Shown: positions 20,624 through 31,423 of the stretch, in pieces
Layout of the letters: the number at the start of each line of letters is the position of its first letter
Numbering within the stretch: position 1 is the stretch's first letter
NCBI RefSeq assembly: GCF_000344685.1
Contig: NW_006920412.1
Location: 134,757 to 170,741, forward strand
Source of the DNA: Gloeophyllum trabeum ATCC 11539
Taxonomy: Eukaryota > Basidiomycota > Agaricomycetes > Gloeophyllales > Gloeophyllaceae
DNA: 35,985 nt
Direction of reading: 5' to 3'
Made by a program: the position numbers and the translations under genes
The notes under the pieces: model-generated
Told to the model about the DNA's origin: nothing
Database searches by the model: none
Seen by the model: only the letters and a program-made list of their open reading frames with translations

Positions 20624-23208
20624 ATGACGGCACCTCGTCTCGATACCAATACCTTGCTCGGCGCAGTCGTACGATTGTACGCTCCAGGCGATACTAAGTC
20701 AGAATGCGAGGCAGGTATTGCATTGCCGTGGGGCGTGGACCTCGATTGGCCCACAATGTCGCCCATGGACCGCGCAATGAAAGGTTCCAGCATGATGTGG
20801 AAGATGTTGAACAGGACCCCTGTTGATCTCACCCTGCCCACGGCCAAAGATCATTTAGAGGACTGGATCATGAGGGATGTATCAAAGCTCCGGTCGGACA
20901 GGCTTCCCTGTGCGAACGTCGACGTGGAAAACAGGTCGCACTGCCCGGGCGAGGGTACGATGGCGTGCAGCAGGTGCAAACTGGTGTCGTACTGTTCCAA
21001 GGTGCGCCGTTACTGTATCCTCGCCGACTTCCCTTTGTACCGTTAATCGCGAACAGGAGTGCCAGCGGGGTCATTGGAAGATCCATAAAGCAGGTATGTT
21101 CCAGTCGCCTCGCAACCCCGCTCTACGTCTGGACCTGAGACGACAAAGATTGCAAGGGACATCTCATGTCGCCCGACTGGAAGCCGATCTGGGCACGCGA
21201 GCGTCGAAGACCGGTTTTTGCATGTGACGACGACGACCCGACTGTGGATTCTCTAGTGAAGGGACCTCTCGATTTAGGTCTCTACCTGTATGCATACTTT
21301 ATTTCCTCTGCATTGCTCTGGTCTCACTTAGCTTCGCATGTATAGATGGGGCAATGTCCCGGCCATCGACGTGGTGAATCTGGAGAAGAACGAGAAGGAC
21401 CCTCGAGCAAATATTTCTCTAGCTTTTATCGGTATGCAAAGTTTTTCATCATCTACCTCTCGATCCTCATGTGCCATTCGAGCTTCCGGAGATCTCAGAA
21501 ACGTGGTCCGCACCGTGAACGACCTGCCGGAGGATTACTCCGGAAAGTTGACAATCGTCCTGAATGAGCATAACATCGCCGTAACAATTCGCAACTTGAT
21601 TCTCTTGACCTTGCTTGGCACCATCGAGGACGAGGTCCGCGCTGCGGAGCTTGCGCTACATTTTTGGTACTCGGCTTTCCTCCCGGTTGAATACAGCCTC
21701 CACATCATGTCCACCGTACAGCCGCTGATGCAGCGGCTCCTCTCCCAGCCTTCCGGCATGCTTCAGCTGAGTGGCCGATCTATCTTGATGTTCGATGTTC
21801 CGGAGGAAACGGGCCTTTTCATGTACCAAATGCTGAAGTCGCCGTATGCAATGTCGGAGGCTGTGGACGAATATCGGAGGGTTAAGTACGTCTCTGATTT
21901 TTTTAGATGCCAAATGCACCACTCATACCATTCACCCGCATATGTCTGTCAAGATTTGCTCCATCAAGAATGGACTATCATGACCGAGCATATAGCGTTA
22001 TTGAGCCATCGCACCGAGTTGCACTAGAGGAATACCGCGTCTCCGGCTTGGTTCTCCCATTTGGTGCTTTGCATGCTCATTTCAACGTACCCAACCGCTC
22101 GCTTTTTTCACCGAACGGCAAATGGCTGCAGAATGATCATAATATTCCGCTGGAATCTTGGGAGTATGTGCGCTAACAACCTCCCTTTTTTGGCACCTTC
22201 TTATCCGTCGTCTAGCATAGAGTCTATTATTGGCGTAGGCAAGCAACGTGGCGCACAACGCAGTGATCTCTTTGGTTGTCTGTACTTCTTCCTCACAGAT
22301 GAACTCCGCAAGTTCGCTCGACGTCTGCGACAGTTCCAGATTTCCTTCCACGTCTACAACCACGATGCGTCGGAACTTGCGACGCTCGTTAAACTTGACG
22401 CGCTCGCCAGTTCCGGGGTTTCGAAGGCCGTGCGCTTCGACAGAATCGAAGCCTCGAATATCATGGATGACCCGTACCTCGGCGTTCGTCGAGTCCTCCA
22501 AGACTGGGCTCCCCTCTTGAGCGACACTCCGACCGCCACTATCATCGGGCACTTCATGAACTGGCCAGCTGGAGAGAAGGAAGTAAATCCATTAAACGCT
22601 GCGCGTCACATCCGGGATGATCTTCGGCAACGGCTCGCAGGGGCGGGTAGAGTGAGTCGCTCGACTTTGATGCTTTCGGTATGCTAACTTCATTCGGAGC
22701 TGCCGCAACCCATGCTGCAAGGTATAAGTGTCGTCCTTCCTTTCCCTCTCAAACACGCTCATATTAACACATTGTTTCCTTGACTTATAGATATTCTGCA
22801 GGGGAATGTGTTCAACAGTGCCGTTCTAATATCGATGCAAAGCTTTGCACTGGTCTACGACAATTGGCCGGCATTTCAGAATTTCTTGAAATCTCACGCC
22901 GTCGACGACATTCTCAGGAAGACCAACCTCCGTATGAAAAGAATCCACACCATTGTCCCACATGTGAGTGAACCTGTGTGGAGTATTTTTCTGGGCCTCG
23001 ATGTCTAAGTGAATGCATAGCGCAATCGGGCACCATTGGGTGGAGCTCCTAATGCTCTCCCCCTGTTTCCAGACGATGAGAGCTGGTACCTCCATGTATG
23101 TTGCGTTCCTCCGCTCCTGCAGAGAAAATCAACCATTGCGGTTTATCTTAGGCGAGATTCGGACAGCTTACATGGTCTGAACGTTACGTGGAGTTTTCCC
23201 GTCAGTAG
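20624..23208 (+). CDS. MYND zinc-finger / DUF4470 protein, copy B (11 exons)
   Basis: Exons 20624-21001, 21057-21093, 21149-21287, 21346-21431, 21483-21885, 21954-22163, 22216-22651, 22700-22721, 22791-22963, 23021-23095 and 23152-23208 join in frame to 671 residues. It has an N-terminal extension of about 40 residues over copies A and C (MTAPRLDTNTLLGAVVRLY). The MYND finger is intact (CANVDVENRSHC, CSRCKLVSYCSK, ECQRGHWKIHKADC). DUF4470 begins at WGNVPAIDVVNLEKNEKD, about residue 186. The end is WSERYVEFSRQ. It is the most diverged of the three copies yet keeps the same exon phases, including a 22-nt exon 8. It is in tandem with copy C, 573 bp apart. Function unknown. Confidence 0.9.
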
Positions 23209-23781
23209 GCAAGCGACTAGGTCTGCATGAGGTACTGCGGAAACTATCGCTTGCATGTTGACGTCGAAACTGACGCGCCATCATTAGGTGTATTCTCAGG
23301 GATACGGGATATTACTGTGGACCGGATTCGAATGCTTTTGGGTCTGCCATAGCCTTGACCGCTGGCCGTGCTTTTCGTTCCGATCGATCCTGGATATAGC
23401 ATTCGACGTAAAATGTAATGCATGGACTGATTGTGTAAGTCGCTTGCACAACATCCTTTGAGCTAGAAACACTCTGTCATGTAATCCACAGCAGCCGTCA
23501 GCGCATACCCAAACTGCGCTGTCGGAATGTATGGCCATCGAAAAGCATACGGTTCTGCCGTGATTCCCTTCATCATATAGTGCATCCAGGTGGTGAATCA
23601 TGCATGATATTATTCTCTTTCATTTCTGTTCCGGTCCTTCTCGAAGGTCTCACTAGTGGCAATGGAACATCTATATCCGATTATCGACCACAGTTCTCGG
23701 GCGAAGTATCGCCAAGCTGCAACCGCGAGGCAAACATCGAGGTTTCATATAAGACGGCGTTATATATCCACTGTATCGTCA
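23209..23781. promoter_or_regulatory. Intergenic region between MYND copies B and C
   Basis: This holds the terminator of B and the promoter of C. The last about 110 bp resemble the upstream flank of copy A (CCGATTATCGACCACAG and AACCGCGAGGCAAAC). An A/T-rich TTTCATATAAGACGG lies 35 bp before the ATG of C. The 101-codon minus frame here is not protein-like. Confidence 0.45.
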
Positions 23782-26226
23782 ATGGATGCCCTTGCATCGT
23801 TACTCTCGGGCATGGATATGTCGCAGTCCGCCGACCAACCGGCTCTGGGTGATGGCACGCTGCCCACGTCCCAAGATCGGCTGGACGACTGGATCGTCAA
23901 CTCGTCTGCCGAAGTGCTTGCTATACGCTCCGATAAACTGCTCTGCGCGAACGTAGAGCCCGCGGAGCACAAACATTGTCGCAATGAAGGCCGGTTGGCG
24001 TGCAGCAGATGCAAACTTGTGTCATATTGCTCTCAGGTAAGCAGCGGTTATAGAGCTTGCCTCGCGATTGCGTAGAAGTGATAGTATGCGTGGCTAGGCA
24101 TGTCAAAAGAAGCATTGGTCCACTCACAAGACAGGTACGTTGAATTGTTGCCATGGCTGATGTAGTGTGGCGGCTGACACTGAGATGACCAGACTGCAAG
24201 GATCCGCTCATGGCAAGCGATTGGAAGCCTGTCTGGGAGCGCGAGCGTCGGCTTCCCTCTTTCATCTCGTCAGATAATGATGGATCTGCATCGAGCCCCA
24301 TGACAAAAGAGCGGTTAGCGACGGGCCTACATCTGTATTCTTAATCGTCTCTCTCGTCGCATTTCTACATTAACTCCGAGTCGCTAGATGGGGTAATATG
24401 CCAGCCATAGATTTGGTCAATCTCGAACAGAACGAGAAGAATCGTGACACCGATCTTACGTTGGCTTGTGTCGGTGAGCAATGCTGCTTCTCTTTTGTAT
24501 ACAGCAAGTAAATTCCCCGCAGCTTCCGGAGATCTCAGGAACGTGGTGCAGACCGTGAACGACCTTCCGCAAGACTACGCAGGGCAAATGAGTATCGTTC
24601 TCAATGATCGCGACCCTGCCGTAACGATGCGTAACCTTATCCTCCTGTGCCTCCTGGGTACCATCGATGACGACGTTGTTGCTGCGGAGCTCGCGCTCCA
24701 TTTCTGGTACTCGGTTTTTCTTCCTATCGAATATAGTCTCCGAATCGGCGTCGCCATCAAGCCACTTATCGAGCAGATTCTGTTGCAGCTGTCGGAGTAC
24801 CGTCTTCCTTTCGGGAGCACGTCCAGCATGTCCTTTGACGTTCCCCAAGACATGGCCTTCTACATGGTTGGAATGTTGGAATCAACATACTCTGTGGAGG
24901 ATGCACATTATGAGTATCAGCGTGTCCGGTATGTACCCCAAGGCCAGTGACTTATCACTTCCACTGATGGATACTCGTACTCCCGTCGTACAGATTCGCG
25001 GAATCAAGGCAGGATTACCATGAGCGTCTGTACTGCCAGATCGAGCCTGCTCACCGTGTCTCCTTGAAACAATATCGGTCATTTGGCCTTGTTCTCCCTT
25101 TTGGCGCTCTCAACGCCCAATTTAACACGCCCAATCGGTCTCTATTCTCGCACAAGGGTGTATGGTTACAAAATGACCACGTGACGCCTTTAGAATCCTG
25201 GGAGTACGTGACTTATAGCACGGATGTGCCGTCCTGACCGTTATTTACAGCTTGAAATCCGTTATCGAATGCGGCAGAAGACATGGTGCTCAGCGAGCAG
25301 ACATCTACGGCTGTCTGTACTTCTTTTTGTCGGACCAATTGCGCATATTTGCTCGGCGCCTCCGGCGATTCAACATCTCGTTCCACGTCTTCAACCGTGA
25401 CGTTCGAGATTTTGCGGAGAGCATCAAAGCAAATGCTCTCGCCAGCGCTGGGATACCGCCACATATTTTCTTCGACCGCATCGAAGTATCGAACATAATG
25501 GACATTGAATACGTAGGCGTGCGCCGGGTTCTCGAAGACTGGGGTCCCCTGTTGAGGGACAGTAAGACCTCGACTATTATCGCCTACTTCATGAATTGGC
25601 GTACTCGACAGAAAGGAGGTGACCCTGTCACCGCTGGCAAGAACGTCGTCCACAATCTCATCAAACGTTTGCACGAACGCAACAGGGTAACATATATTCC
25701 CACCGGAGATTCAATATTACTGACTTCGTCTCGAGCTACCCGTTCCAAGAACCCAAGGTATGCGCTTTGCCATCCAACTCAACCATAACTCTGATGGCGT
25801 CCTTGAATAGATTTATTACAGGGAGGTATAGACAGGTTAGCTATCTTCACAGCTATGCAGTACCGGCAGTACCTCGAACCCATCTACGACAATTGGGTCC
25901 CATTCAAAAAATATTTGAGGGCGCAGGGTACCGATATTGTACTCAAGAAGATGAAACTTTGCATGAGGGAAACGCACACCATAATACCGCACGTAAGTGT
26001 GGCGTAGTCCTGTGATCGTCCAGTTCCTATACTCAGGCGATCAAAAGCGAAATCGAGCGCCATTAAAGGGCGCTCCCAATGCTTTGCCGGTCTTCCCCGA
26101 CGACGAGAGCTGGTACCTGAACGTATGTGGCGTCTTGCCTTTCACCTCCCCGATCTGACGACTGTCCAGGTGCGACTTGGGCAGCTAGCCTGGTCGGAAC
26201 GTTACGTGGAGTTTTCGCGTGTATGA
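23782..26226 (+). CDS. MYND zinc-finger / DUF4470 protein, copy C (11 exons)
   Basis: Exons 23782-24036, 24098-24134, 24193-24334, 24388-24473, 24523-24928, 24994-25203, 25251-25686, 25736-25757, 25811-25992, 26048-26122 and 26170-26226 join in frame to 635 residues. The N-terminus is MDALASLLSGMDMSQS. The MYND finger runs CANVEPAEHKHC, CSRCKLVSYCSQ, ACQKKHWSTHKTDC. DUF4470 begins at WGNMPAIDLVNLEQNEKN, residue 146, followed by SGDLRNVVQTVNDLPQDY. It is very close to copy A throughout, including flanking sequence. Exon 9 carries three extra codons from a local 9-bp duplication. The acceptor of exon 10 is AAAAG at 26047; using the nearer TCAG would shift the frame. Confidence 0.9.
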
Positions 26227-26392
26227 GCCAGTCGGCATGCTTTGAAGAGGGCCTCTGTTCAATGGCATCTACGCCCACTCTGCACAGCATACTGAAGCAT
26301 GAAAAGACACTAGTACTGCTTACATAGTAGCGAGACACTAGGACGAGCATTATATTGAGGAAGAGCTGTCCGTAACTGCGGTTGGGATACAT

Positions 26393-27883
26393 CTACTCTC
26401 TCTCTCTCTGCTTTTCACTCTGTGCGAGTACATTATCTCCAGTGATATCGAGGACCGGGCCATCCACACTCTCGGACCCCAGAGGCGGTGCGGGCCCTAT
26501 TACTCCTCCACAGTCTCTGGCGGATATAGAAAGGGTGGGATCAGTTGCTTTGCCAGAACAAATCAAGACTATCAGAAGCGTAGGGACAATGCTCTACGGG
26601 GACGTTCAGCTGCAGTCCGCGGTCATTAGAGAGGAACTCAACTGCGACCATGTTAGGCAGCATCGAGAAAGTCAATATGGCCGTCTTCATATATCAATCA
26701 GCAACGCTGATGTTGGCGGAAACAGGACTCACTCCTTCAAGTAGACCGCTCTGCCGTCCCGGCCCCAGAGTGATAACAGAGGCGACCAGACAGATCGAGT
26801 AAATTGCACCGGACTCGATACTAAGAACTCAAACACGGGAAGATACACAGAGAAACAAGATATAGATCATGACACGTACATCAGAACGGCGACGTGCTTA
26901 TATTGATTCCTTACTCTCTGCCCGAGTTGTGCCTGGATTCTGCGGTTTAGCCAGCATACTCTGCCGGCTGAGACGAGCCACAATCAGCACCCAACTATGG
27001 ATTGACTTGGATCGGTAAAAGAAGAGAGAAGGCTTTACCGATTGACACCGTCAAGAAAATATTTGTAGCAAGGATTGTGGAATAGTACGCTGCTCGTAAG
27101 TTCTCTTCAGCTGCATAGAGTCGAATAAACCGAGGCGGAGGCGCAGACTCTAACAGGGGTGCATGGAGCCGGACATTGTATGCACATATGTCGGCATATA
27201 CCAGAAGGTAGCCGCAGGCTTCGAGATTGTGAATATGGCGCGACTAAGCAAAGGGTATAGCCGTGTGGCATACTGACTTGATGCAAAAGTCAACCCAGCC
27301 AGAGGAACGAGCGTGACCGCGAACCGTCCATTCCACACCGTGAACGAGCGCCATATCTGGTTATCCTAAACGGTAGCCAGGACGATTTGTAGCAAATTAG
27401 CGTACCAGCAGGCCGTCAGTGAGAATGCTACATTCCAGTAAGCTTCATGTCTCAGACGCACTTCCGTAACTCAACTTATTGGTGGCGATGATGGCGTCAA
27501 GAACAGACAGCAGCATATTAGACGTGTCCTTCTCCCGGAGTGCCTGCAGAGTTTCCCCAGGGTACGCCGCATCCTGCACAATATCCGTGCTGAGGAAAGT
27601 ACCGAGGAAGACCACCACGGCTTCAGCCGTAGACAGCAGGAACAGTACAATCATAATCAAGAGTAGCATCCTGTTCGTCATATACGAGGACGGCTTGCGA
27701 GTAACGAGTACGCGGATGCATCCGATGAACAGGGTCACGTATGTTCCTAAAAGCACTATATCAGCGCATTATGAACAGGAAGAAGATGGTGTCTACCATA
27801 TAAAATGCTGCTTAGCTGGAGTGTTGTTCTCGGTGAACGTGAAGGTACAAGAGCGGATTGCTATACTACGTACCCATAACCAT
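26393..27883 (-). CDS. Probable seven-helix integral membrane protein (agaric family)
   Basis: Proposed minus-strand exons: 27883-27874, 27755-27476, 27427-27406, 27365-27278, 27244-27203, 27149-27039, 26967-26880, 26820-26733, 26684-26649 and 26593-26393, in frame, about 321 residues. Helices are seen at LLGTYVTLFIGCIRVL, LLLIMIVLFLLSTAEAVVVF, ILTDGLL plus the IWRSFTVWNG block, FAVTLVPLAGLTFA, YYSTILATNIFLTVSIAGRV, ESGAIYSICLVASVITL and SIVPTLLIVLI. This order (TNxxLTDGLL, ATNxxLTxxIAGR, IIESGAIYSI, IVPTLLIV) is that of an expanded agaricomycete seven-helix family without known ligand. The start is uncertain: an upstream frame at 28070-27951 (MISRPSIITLTTINAQDL) is attractive but one base out of phase. 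The fifth exon is also doubtful because its upstream intron would be only 33 nt. The C-terminal KQRERE is encoded by a TC repeat. Confidence 0.65.
26396..26411. repeat. TC dinucleotide microsatellite at the 3' end of the seven-helix gene
   Basis: A run of CT repeats spans the last codons and abuts the TAG stop of the minus-strand gene. Length change would alter the C-terminal residues or remove the stop. Confidence 0.7.
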
Positions 27884-29893
27884 AGGATGTTCGACTGAAA
27901 AGTACATATGTCGGGTTCAGGATGTCTCGCGCCAGCTCCAGAAAACGTACCTGCTGGAATGAGAAGTGGGCCATCCTATAGGAACACAGGAGGGTGCGGG
28001 CGAGGCCAAAGCCGACCAGATCCTGGGCATTTATCGTGGTCAGCGTGATGATCGAAGGTCGACTGATCATCTATCCATCCAAATGCCTTCAACTCACCGT
28101 CATGATTCATTATTCGTGCGTGGAGCGAAAACTTCTTCCATTCGGATGGATCAGCGCTCGTCTATGAATGCAACGAGCCACCACTCCAGAACCATGACCA
28201 TAGATCAGACGGCATACGACCCGGAGACCTTCCGACGAGGGACTCACCGGGTTCATACATGATTACCGTGATTCAGGCTCACAACGGAGGAGACATGAAT
28301 TCCGAAGCCCGGTCATTTTCCGGGTCGCATTGACAACGTCTAGATCCCGAGTCAATCATCAGCTACGGTCAAGCTGTTTGACACTACAGTGCCTTGCATA
28401 AGAAACTGACAAGGGGCGGACAGAAATAAAATTTTAGACCACATGCCACAAATCTCAGTTAAGGGTCTCCAGGGGACCCCCCCCGTGGGACGGTACATAA
28501 AGGGAAGGTATGTCGCACAGCAAGCAAGGGTTAGGGTTACTTTGCCACGTCTACTTCGGTCACAATTCATATGTTTTCTGAAGATCGCTACCAGGGGTCA
28601 TTCTTTCTCACCGCTTTCCTCTGGGATCTTCAGAAAGGCATTTAGGTTATTAGAGCGTATTTGCAAGGCCCAAAAGTTTGCGGAGAGAGGTGCTCCACTT
28701 TTCTGAAGGACTCACGGATCAGCGCGGCACGCTCTCTCAGCGAAGTACGGCTGATTTTCGGTTTCCTCTAAATCGTGTCTAACTACCGCAAAAGTTGTAC
28801 AAGGCGTATCGTAGGTATCTGTAGATGCTTGTTGAACAAGAATGAAGTCGAGTGAGTGAGAAATATGAGTTTCACAGACGACTTCGCGGCACGGGTGGAG
28901 CAAGGGCTACCGGTTTATGTCGGCAACCCTCGGCTAAATCCTCTGGATCAGCAGCTCCAAATTTTGGATCAAAAGTCGTACTTTGGGCCTTGCAAATACG
29001 CTCTATTGGAAAGTACCCAATAATGTGACAAACAACGCGCGCGGAAATGCGATGTTCAGTTTCTTATGCACTCTGGGATATGAAGTAAATAGGCGCCCTA
29101 TAAATGGCAAAGGCTCCACTTACTCAGTCCCGTCTCAGAGGCGTGGGGATCATCATCGCCAGACCGTGACGGCCACGGTCAACACCCAACGTCGCGCTCT
29201 CTGCTCGAACGGAGGTCGGTGTAAATATCTCAAGATTACCAGAAGTGGTAATTGACCTCCGTTTCATCCGGATCTGATCAGAGCGCGCTGCTCGAGTTGA
29301 ACGTCTTCCAGGATCAAGCCCACCCAGCAGGCTCTACAGACTCTTCTTCGGGTTCAAGCAATACTTCACCAGCCAATGACCAGTTAGCCACAACAGATGT
29401 AGTACCTCCAAAATCCGGACCAGGAAATATGTCTATCGTGCGGAGAAGCGGGCTGTCTACCAGTTGCTTAAAATAACGTGAAGTCGTCACCTCCTCAGCG
29501 GCTCAGCCATCTTCGACAGTCATTCGATCGCTCCAACGAATGCCTATGTCGCTGGATTTAGCAGGCATAGTTCAGGCAACACTTGTAGTGTTCCGTTTCT
29601 TCAAGTCATGGGATGCTACTCAGGCCTCAGGAGCTGAAGAATCGACCCCATCTGACTCTGCATTTATTGACATGTCGTCATGGACTCCGCGGACGGGCAT
29701 CTTTTCTTCTTGTGCTCGCATCTTCCATGATTATATGGAGGGGGAACCAAGCCCTACGCTGCTGGAGTCCAATTCTACGACGGGTCGATCATGACTTGCA
29801 CGGTCAGCCCCCCAGGCCAGATCGCCGCTTCACTCTCCCTGAGTGTCTCCCAGCATCGCATCTCACATGCCACCGTGGCCGTCATGTCGCGAG
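27884..29893. other. Unassigned 2 kb stretch
   Basis: It holds the possible first exon of the seven-helix gene (28070-27951). It also has a short telomere-like AGGGTTAGGGTTA at 28527-28539. Two plus frames read as Ser/Pro-rich protein: 29252-29476 (SGSSNTSPANDQL...) and 29540-29794 (MPMSLDLAGIVQATLVVFRF). Neither has a recognised domain nor joins by clear splice sites. They may be remains of another gene. Confidence 0.35.
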
Positions 29894-30779
29894 ATGATGC
29901 TCGAGCTGAGTCCTTTCTTGTCCTGCATGGGTAGGTCGTATCTTGCCGCGCCCCCACGTTGTTCTCACCTCACGCAACGCGTGCGAGCTTTGACGACCCT
30001 GGCATGCATATCCTGCATTGTGCTCACCGCCTGACTCGCGCCGCCGCGGCGCATCCAGTGCAAGTAGTATATCTGGGTGACAACAGTGACCCTGGGTTTC
30101 TCGCTGTCACGAGCGTCGTACGCGTAAGCCTTTCTCCTCTGCCCCTAACGCTCATGGCATGATTTTGGGTCCGGGATGTAGGCTGCTCCATTCCGTCATG
30201 CGGCCCACGCAGTCCCATCACGTTGCCACCGAGCTTGCGTGGACTGTCACTCCGCGCCCTTCCTAACCAGTATGCATTTCTCCTGCAAACCTCAGGCATG
30301 CTCTAGGTGTAATCCACTTCATCGCATGACGCGGGTGCGGCAAGTTTCGTGTCGGACATATCCCCATCCACGCCGATCCTGAGACATTTCTCATCTTTCA
30401 CGTTCTCCAAGTCCTCCCCTGGACACTCTTCGGTGTCGCTTCCCATCCTCCCCCGTCAAGTTTCTCCCTTTCCCCTCTCCTCCTTTTCCCACTTGCACGC
30501 CACAGAAACCCTCTACGCGACCACCCTAAACCGTCTTCACCCTCCTAACCTTCGATCCCCTCATCCGAACACGCGAACACGCCTCCTCGCCCTCTCCCTT
30601 CCTCCTCGCCTACATCCTCCGCCCTCCGACCCCGCCTGAGTACCATAACCCGAACCTCTGGTCGAGTGCGACGAGCGAGGACGCCAGGGGATATTGCATG
30701 CCCGGGTGCGCGCGATCCGTGTTCCGAGAGCTCTTGAGCGGGTGAATAGCATCCAAGTGGAGTGAGGACGTACGTGTAG
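29894..30779 (+). pseudogene. Decayed inverted copy of the small membrane protein gene
   Basis: This is homologous, exon by exon, to the minus-strand gene at 16991-18039. Exon 1 reads MMLELSPFLSCM. Exon 2 reads TLACISCIVLTA and then hits TGA where the intact copy has CTA, with a second stop (TAG) a few codons later. Exon 3 keeps RPTQSHHVATELAWTVT. Exon 4 keeps HADPETFLIFHVLQVLPWTLFG. The last exon has lost bases and is frameshifted after TLYATTLNRL, reaching a stop at DPA. The end around GYCMPGCAR is still readable in another frame. Two nonsense codons plus frameshifts show it is not functional. Confidence 0.85.
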
Positions 30780-31044
30780 TAAGCAGACCCGCTGCGCCTC
30801 TGCCCCGATCTTGGTTTGACGCTGGATTTGGGACCGGAATTCACTTAGGTGGTTGTCGACTCGTGTTGAAATATACATGCAGTATATTCTGTGCGTTCCG
30901 CTCGTTCGCGATGTGTGCATGTAGGAATGCCGCGCAGTTTCAGACTCGCGCAGAGCTTGTGCAACGTTCTTGCAAACACGGCAACCCCCATATAAAGTGT
31001 GGGCCATCGCTCATTGGGCCTAAGTAGAGGGACCTGATACCGTG

Positions 31045-31225
31045 ACCGTCGTACTACTGTGCTGTACGGAGAGTTTTCGGTATGCTATCAACGCTCACCT
31101 GACACGCACCAGCTTGCTCGAACATACTCAGTGTCGTCTACCAGCGTCAGTGTACCCTTGATTTTGGTTCCGAAGCCCGCGAGCGCCCGCCTGCATCTGA
31201 TTCTAGCCACATACTCGGCGCATTC
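31045..31225 (-). repeat. Inverted duplication, right copy (3' flank of the pseudogene)
   Basis: Reverse complement of the sequence at 16585-16830. Shared blocks include GCGGGCGCTCGCGGGCTTCG, GAGTATGTTCGAGCAAG-like text and GTCAGGTGAGCGTTGATAGC. It lies at the same distance from the pseudogene as its partner does from the intact gene. Confidence 0.75.
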
Positions 31226-31423
31226 CTGCTCGGCTTGTCGGACGGCCGTAGTCGGCGAAAACGGGACAGCCCGATGCTCGCTATCGCCCAGCCCCTCAAG
31301 GCCTCACACGTAGATGGACGTCCCTCTGCGTGCTTTCCACCCTTGCCTTTCACCCTTGCTCACTCCCCTACTCCAGCGGTATAGAACACTGGCACAGATC
31401 TTGAGAGTCGGTTAAGGAACCTC

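Noticed and set aside
26393..27883. Seven-helix gene as a STE3-type pheromone receptor
   Set aside because: The motif order (LTDGLL, IAGR, IIESGAIYSI, IVPTLLIV) is that of a different agaric membrane family, and the tail is short.
28527..28539. Telomere-like TTAGGG repeat
   Set aside because: Only about two units; chance or a trivial relic, with no subtelomeric features.
29252..29794. Ser/Pro-rich plus frames as a gene
   Set aside because: No shared splice sites, no domain, and stops between the two segments; kept only as a remark in the unassigned stretch.
30561..31007. 148-codon minus frame across the membrane-protein pseudogene
   Set aside because: Antisense shadow of the decayed exons; similarity to the frame at 16.8 kb reflects the DNA duplication, not coding.
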